Source: Chloroflexota bacterium
GTDB taxonomy: Bacteria; Chloroflexota; Dehalococcoidia; Tepidiformales; Tepidiformaceae
Direction: 5' to 3'
Assembly (NCBI GenBank): GCA_026705605.1
Contig: JAPPAK010000007.1
Span: forward strand, 62,001-126,000
DNA length: 64,000 nt
Shown here: one piece after another, positions 60,630-64,000 of the stretch
Position numbering within the stretch: the first letter of the stretch is position 1
How the letters are laid out: every line of letters begins with the position of its first letter
Notes under the pieces: model-generated
The model's input: only the letters and a program-made list of their open reading frames with translations
What the model was told of the DNA's origin: nothing
Database searches by the model: none
Position numbers and translations under genes: made by a program

Positions 60630-62051
60630 ATGGACAGCGATCCCCACGCCGGCAACCTGCTCGACGATGTCAACGCCCAGTTCGAGCGGGCCGCCGTCTA
60701 CAGCGACTACCCCCGCGGTCTCCTCGACCAGGTCAAGATGTGCAACGTCGTCCATCGCATGAGCTTCCCCGTGCGCGACGACGACGGCTCGATCCGCGTC
60801 GTCGAGGCCTACCGCGCCGAGCACAGCTTTCACCGCCTCCCCACCAAAGGCGGCATCCGCTTCAGCCCCGACGTGACCGAAGATGAGGTCTGCGCCCTTG
60901 CCAGCCTCATGACCTACAAGTGCGCGATAGTCGAGGCCCCCTTCGGCGGGGCCAAGGGCGGCGTCTGCATCGACTCCCGCAACGAGAGCGAGGGCTTCCT
61001 CGAGCGCGCCACCCGCCGCTACGTCGCCGAGCTCAACCGCAAGAACATGATCGGCCCCGCCGTCGACGTCCCCGCCCCCGACTACGGCACGGGCGAGCGC
61101 GAGATGGCCTGGATCGTCGATACCTACACCGCCCTCAACCCCGACCAGCTCAACCCCTTCGCCTGCGTCACCGGTAAGCCCATCTCCCTCCACGGCATTT
61201 CCGGCCGCACCGAGGCCACCGGCCGCGGCGTCGCCATCGGCATCGCCGAGGCGACGGACTCCGCCGAGGACATGGAGGCCATCGGCCTCACCCGCGGCAT
61301 CGAGGGAAAGCGGGTCATCGTGCAGGGGCTGGGCAAGGTCGGCTACCACGCCGCGCGGCTGCTCCAGGAAGCGGGCGCCCGCATCGTCGCCATCGCCGAG
61401 TACGACGGTGGTATCGCCTCCGACTCGGGCATCGATGTCGAGGCGGTCCAGCGCCACCGCGCCGAGACCGGCTCGATCCTTGGCGCGGCCGGGACGCGCA
61501 CCATCGACAGCCCCTTCCAGGTGCTCGAGCTCGACTGCGACATCCTCGTGCCCGCCGCCCTCGAGAACCAGATCACCGCCGACAACGCCCCCCGCATCAA
61601 GGCCCCCATCGTCGCCGAGGCTGCCAACGGACCCGTCGACAGCGAGGGCGACGCCATCCTTCGTGAGCGCGGCATCCTCGTCATCCCCGACCTCTTCCTC
61701 AACGCCGGCGGCGTCACGGTCTCCTACTTCGAGTGGCTCAAGAACATCCAGCACGTCTCCCCCGAGCGGCTCACGAGCCGTTACCAGGAGGTCGCCACCA
61801 CCCGCGTCGTGAAGGCGCTGGAGGGCGCCACCGGCGCCCACCTCAGCGACGTCGACTTCATGAAGGCCGTCAAGGGGCCCGAGGAGATCGACCTCGTCGA
61901 GGCCGCACTCGCCGACACGATCACCCACGCCTACCACGCCGTCCACGACCTGTGGAAGTCGCGCGCCATGCCCGACCTGCGAGTGGCCGCCTACACCCTC
62001 GCGATCAACCGCGTGGCCCAGTCCTACCAGGTCCAGGGCATCTTCCCCTAG
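60630..62051 (+). CDS. Glutamate dehydrogenase (Glu/Leu/Phe/Val family)
   Basis: The 473-residue protein has the substrate lysines in LPTKGGIRFSPDV and FGGAKGGVCID, PAPDYGTGEREMAW, and the NAD loop VIVQGLGKVGYHAARLL. It links glutamate and 2-oxoglutarate plus ammonia. Length fits the family. Confidence 0.92.
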   Translation: MDSDPHAGNLLDDVNAQFERAAVYSDYPRGLLDQVKMCNVVHRMSFPVRDDDGSIRVVEAYRAEHSFHRLPTKGGIRFSPDVTEDEVCALASLMTYKCAIVEAPFGGAKGGVCIDSRNESEGFLERATRRYVAELNRKNMIGPAVDVPAPDYGTGEREMAWIVDTYTALNPDQLNPFACVTGKPISLHGISGRTEATGRGVAIGIAEATDSAEDMEAIGLTRGIEGKRVIVQGLGKVGYHAARLLQEAGARIVAIAEYDGGIASDSGIDVEAVQRHRAETGSILGAAGTRTIDSPFQVLELDCDILVPAALENQITADNAPRIKAPIVAEAANGPVDSEGDAILRERGILVIPDLFLNAGGVTVSYFEWLKNIQHVSPERLTSRYQEVATTRVVKALEGATGAHLSDVDFMKAVKGPEEIDLVEAALADTITHAYHAVHDLWKSRAMPDLRVAAYTLAINRVAQSYQVQGIFP

Positions 62052-62062
62052 GGGGCGCCGCG

Positions 62063-62503
62063 ATGATCACCTTCGACGACATCTACCACGTCGGCATCAT
62101 CGTCCCGGACATGGAGGCGGCTATGGACGAGCTCGGCCGCCGTTTCGGCTGCGGGTGGCGCGACCCCTCCACCGCCACCGTCCGCGTCCGCGACGAGGGC
62201 GGCGACCGCATCCTCTCCCCCCGCGTCACCTTCTGCGACCGGAGCACGCCCATCGCCCTGGAGCTGATCGAGGCCATCCCCGGCACCGTCTGGCACGTCG
62301 GCGAACGCTCGCAGCTCCACCACTTCGGCCTCTATGTCGATAGCGTCCAGGCCGCCATCGACGAGCTCGGCCCCGGCATGACGCTCGAGATGGCCGGCCT
62401 CGACCGCGACGGCATGCTCGCCGGCTTCTGCTACGTCACCGATGACCTCGGCGTCCGCATGGAGCTCGTCGCGCGCGGCGGCCTCCCGCCCCTCGACGAT
62501 TGA
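62063..62503 (+). CDS. VOC-superfamily protein (epimerase-like)
   Basis: The 146-residue single-domain VOC protein has IYHVGIIVPDMEAAMDELG with His9, Glu in IALELIEAIPG, His in LHHFGLYVDSV and Glu in VRMELVARG, a full set of metal ligands like methylmalonyl-CoA epimerase or glyoxalase. Its exact reaction is unknown. ATG 62063 follows the GDH stop by 11 bases. Confidence 0.8.
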   Translation: MITFDDIYHVGIIVPDMEAAMDELGRRFGCGWRDPSTATVRVRDEGGDRILSPRVTFCDRSTPIALELIEAIPGTVWHVGERSQLHHFGLYVDSVQAAIDELGPGMTLEMAGLDRDGMLAGFCYVTDDLGVRMELVARGGLPPLDD

Positions 62504-63075
62504 TGCGGCGGGCCTTCTGGCTGTTGGTCGCCCTCCCCGCCGCCCTCGCGATCGCCTGCGGCAGCGGCTCGTCCGACCCCGCCCCAACCGCCAGCCCCGA
62601 CCCCGGCACCCCAGCCCCCGCGACCGCCAGCCCCAGCCCCACGGCCACGCCCGCCCCCGCCTGGTGGGAGGAGGAAACGCCCGAGCCCACGCCCGACATC
62701 CCCATGTCCCGCGTCTGGAACGTGCGCGTCGAAGCCACCTCCGCCGAGGAGGTGACCCTTACCTTCGACTACCACCTTGACCTCGCCCCCGAGGCCAACG
62801 TCTTCGTGCACATGGGACTGCTGCCCAACGTGAACATCGGCCTCCTCGACGCGGAGGGCGAAACCATCGACTGGGTTGGCGGCGAGCTCGACCCCACCGA
62901 GTTCGGCGACGACACCGTCGGTGGTCAGGGCACCTTCACCTTCGCCACCGCCCGCTTCGCCGACGTCGTCGCCGTGCATTTCTGCATCCGCGTCGTCACC
63001 GGCAACTACGACGATTTCACCGGACGTACCGAGATCTTCTGCGAGCCCATCCCCGCCGAGAGAGTCGAGCCGTAA
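62503..63075 (+). CDS. Putative lipoprotein
   Basis: The 190-residue protein has a lipoprotein signal (LLVALPAALAIACGSG, lipobox AIAC), a Pro/Ala/Ser/Thr linker (about 22-60), and a beta-rich domain from about 68. Function unknown. ATG overlaps the upstream stop by one base (TGATG). Confidence 0.78.
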   Translation: MRRAFWLLVALPAALAIACGSGSSDPAPTASPDPGTPAPATASPSPTATPAPAWWEEETPEPTPDIPMSRVWNVRVEATSAEEVTLTFDYHLDLAPEANVFVHMGLLPNVNIGLLDAEGETIDWVGGELDPTEFGDDTVGGQGTFTFATARFADVVAVHFCIRVVTGNYDDFTGRTEIFCEPIPAERVEP

Positions 63076-63102
63076 TGAACTGTGCAGGGGCCAATCTTGT
63101 GC

Positions 63103-63131
63103 TTCTCAAATGTGGTATCGTTGGCTACACT
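63103..63131 (+). promoter_or_regulatory. Candidate promoter of the retropepsin-like gene
   Basis: TTCTCA (63103-63108) and TACACT (63126-63131) are separated by 17 bases in an AT-richer stretch; GAGG and GTG 63154 follow. Confidence 0.52.
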
Positions 63132-63153
63132 ACTCGGAGGTGGCGAGGTAGCA

Positions 63154-63534
63154 GTGGGACTGTTTGAAGTCGTCGTCAGGGTTGCCAATCCAGCCGACCG
63201 TGTCTTCCACAAGCGAACGATGCTTGTCGACACCGGCGCTACTCACTCGGCGCTGCCTGCTTCGTTTCTCACGGATTTGGGAATTTCCCCCGACGACGAG
63301 CGCGAGTTTTCGCTCGCCGACCAGGAAACGAGGGTCTATCGCGTCGGCGAACTGCGCTTCAGCATTGGGGACCGGGAGAGGACGGCTCCCGTCATCTTCG
63401 GTGATGAAGGCATGTACCTTCTCGGCGCCACGTCCCTCCAGAACCTGGATCTGGTCCCTGACACGACCAACCATCAGCTCATCCCCGCTCCCTCGCTACT
63501 GGTGGGCATCAGGGGAAACCCGGTCTTCGAGTAG
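63154..63534 (+). CDS. Retropepsin-like aspartic protease family protein
   Basis: The 126-residue protein has the aspartic protease triad LVDTGATHSALP and a later hydrophobic loop VIFGDEGMYLLGATSLQNL, the pattern of single-domain retropepsin-like proteins, which work as dimers. Whether it is proteolytic is unknown. GTG 63154 has GAGG six bases upstream; a more distant ATG 63082 would lie before the promoter. GC is lower than its neighbours. Confidence 0.75.
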   Translation: MGLFEVVVRVANPADRVFHKRTMLVDTGATHSALPASFLTDLGISPDDEREFSLADQETRVYRVGELRFSIGDRERTAPVIFGDEGMYLLGATSLQNLDLVPDTTNHQLIPAPSLLVGIRGNPVFE

Positions 63535-63570
63535 CGGGACGAGCGCCCCTTGCAGCAAACTGAGTCCTGA

Positions 63571-64000
63571 CTACAGCAGAACGTAGTCGGCCGGGTCCAT
63601 CGTCTTCGTCTGCTGCCAGTACTCCAGCAGCGTGAACGGCCAGTTCTGCGCCACCCGCCCCGAGTCGCTCTTGTACCAGCTCGGCACGCTCGAGACGCCC
63701 CACGCCCGCTTCAGGTTCCCCGCGTCGATGCGCTCGTTGTAGGCGTCGTGGACGTCCGTGCGGCAGTCGATGGCCTGCTGCCCGCTCTCCAGCAGGAACT
63801 TCAGGCACTCCAGCACGTACTGCACCTCGCACTCTGAGAAGTACACGATGCTGCCGTTCACCACGATGTTCGTGTTCGGCCCGTACAGGAAGAAGAAGTT
63901 GGGGAAGTTCGGCATCGTGATGCCCAGGTAGGCGCGCGCGTCGCCGTCCCACTGCTCGTGCATGTCCGCCCCGCCGCGACCCACGACCTTCATCGGCGTC
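63571..64000 (-). CDS. Flavin-containing monooxygenase, C-terminal part (partial)
   Basis: The visible 142 residues contain YLGITMPNFPNFFFLYGPNT and a C-terminal domain with AWGVSSVPSWYKSDSGRV, typical of Baeyer-Villiger/4-hydroxyacetophenone monooxygenase-type flavoproteins. These insert oxygen next to a ketone using FAD and NADPH. The FAD- and NADPH-binding parts lie outside the window. Confidence 0.85.
   Translation of the reverse strand, partial: TPMKVVGRGGADMHEQWDGDARAYLGITMPNFPNFFFLYGPNTNIVVNGSIVYFSECEVQYVLECLKFLLESGQQAIDCRTDVHDAYNERIDAGNLKRAWGVSSVPSWYKSDSGRVAQNWPFTLLEYWQQTKTMDPADYVLL

Overview
The window is a gene-dense, high-GC bacterial chromosome segment with about 70 supported protein genes, one tRNA and several RNA control elements. 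Gene content points to a Gram-positive-like (terrabacterial) lineage, most likely Chloroflexota. The clues are RNase Y, a PyrR-controlled pyrimidine operon, a c-di-AMP (ydaO/yuaA) riboswitch, a Bacillus-type SOS box at recA, and many CoA-transferase, VOC and MaoC-type catabolic genes. The phylum is an inference; no 16S or ribosomal protein gene is present to settle it.

Layout. 1-3360 (+): end of hisB, a CoA-diphosphatase-type NUDIX protein, a stand-alone murE and a membrane-anchored cyclophilin. 3357-8732 (-): a catabolic cluster of two family III CoA-transferases around a small unknown protein, a two-gene MaoC/hot-dog hydratase, a Rieske membrane protein, a flavin reductase and a muconolactone-isomerase-like protein. 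8831-12510: HAD protein, limonene-epoxide-hydrolase-like protein, cinA, a DUF4258/DUF2283 toxin-antitoxin-like pair and a nitrilase. 12555-16284: a double-length CoA-transferase, an enoyl-CoA hydratase and a SnoaL-like protein, separated by a heptamer repeat. 16340-18113: a KamA-family radical SAM gene with a Rho-independent terminator and a c-di-AMP riboswitch upstream. 18114-22859 (+): an end-joining operon, ku / HhH-GPD-like glycosylase / ligD / small acidic protein, with overlapping stop and start codons at its last two junctions. 22856-31321 (-): acs, a zinc-ribbon membrane protein, rny-PHP-fabZ and recA-recX.

30557-39598 (-): the pyrimidine operon pyrR-pyrB-pyrC-carA-GNAT-membrane protein-carB-pyrK. 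Its leader has a PyrR-binding loop next to a strong ribosome-binding site and a 20-codon upstream ORF whose stop overlaps the pyrR start. 39650-40500 is a lower-GC patch with two unknown genes. A UbiB-type kinase and tRNA-Asn follow. 42300-45490 is a lower-GC block beside the tRNA, with a lipoprotein, a 23-repeat leucine-rich-repeat protein and a duplicated 5' fragment of that same gene. 45664-53355 holds a two-domain YbaY lipoprotein, SDR / sulfotransferase / DUF1214 genes (the last with an apparent frameshift), msrA and an ABC-2 exporter. 53473-64000 holds fumC, a HAD protein, a methyltransferase, a FitAB/VapBC-type toxin-antitoxin pair with a repeat operator, a hemerythrin, an MFS transporter, two VOC proteins, glutamate dehydrogenase, a lipoprotein, a retropepsin-like protein and the end of a flavin monooxygenase.

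Two genome-wide habits stand out. Several genes have a TANNNT-type -10 box only 6-8 bases before the start codon, suggesting leaderless mRNAs. Four of ten convergent gene pairs end on one shared CTAG, each strand using it as its stop.
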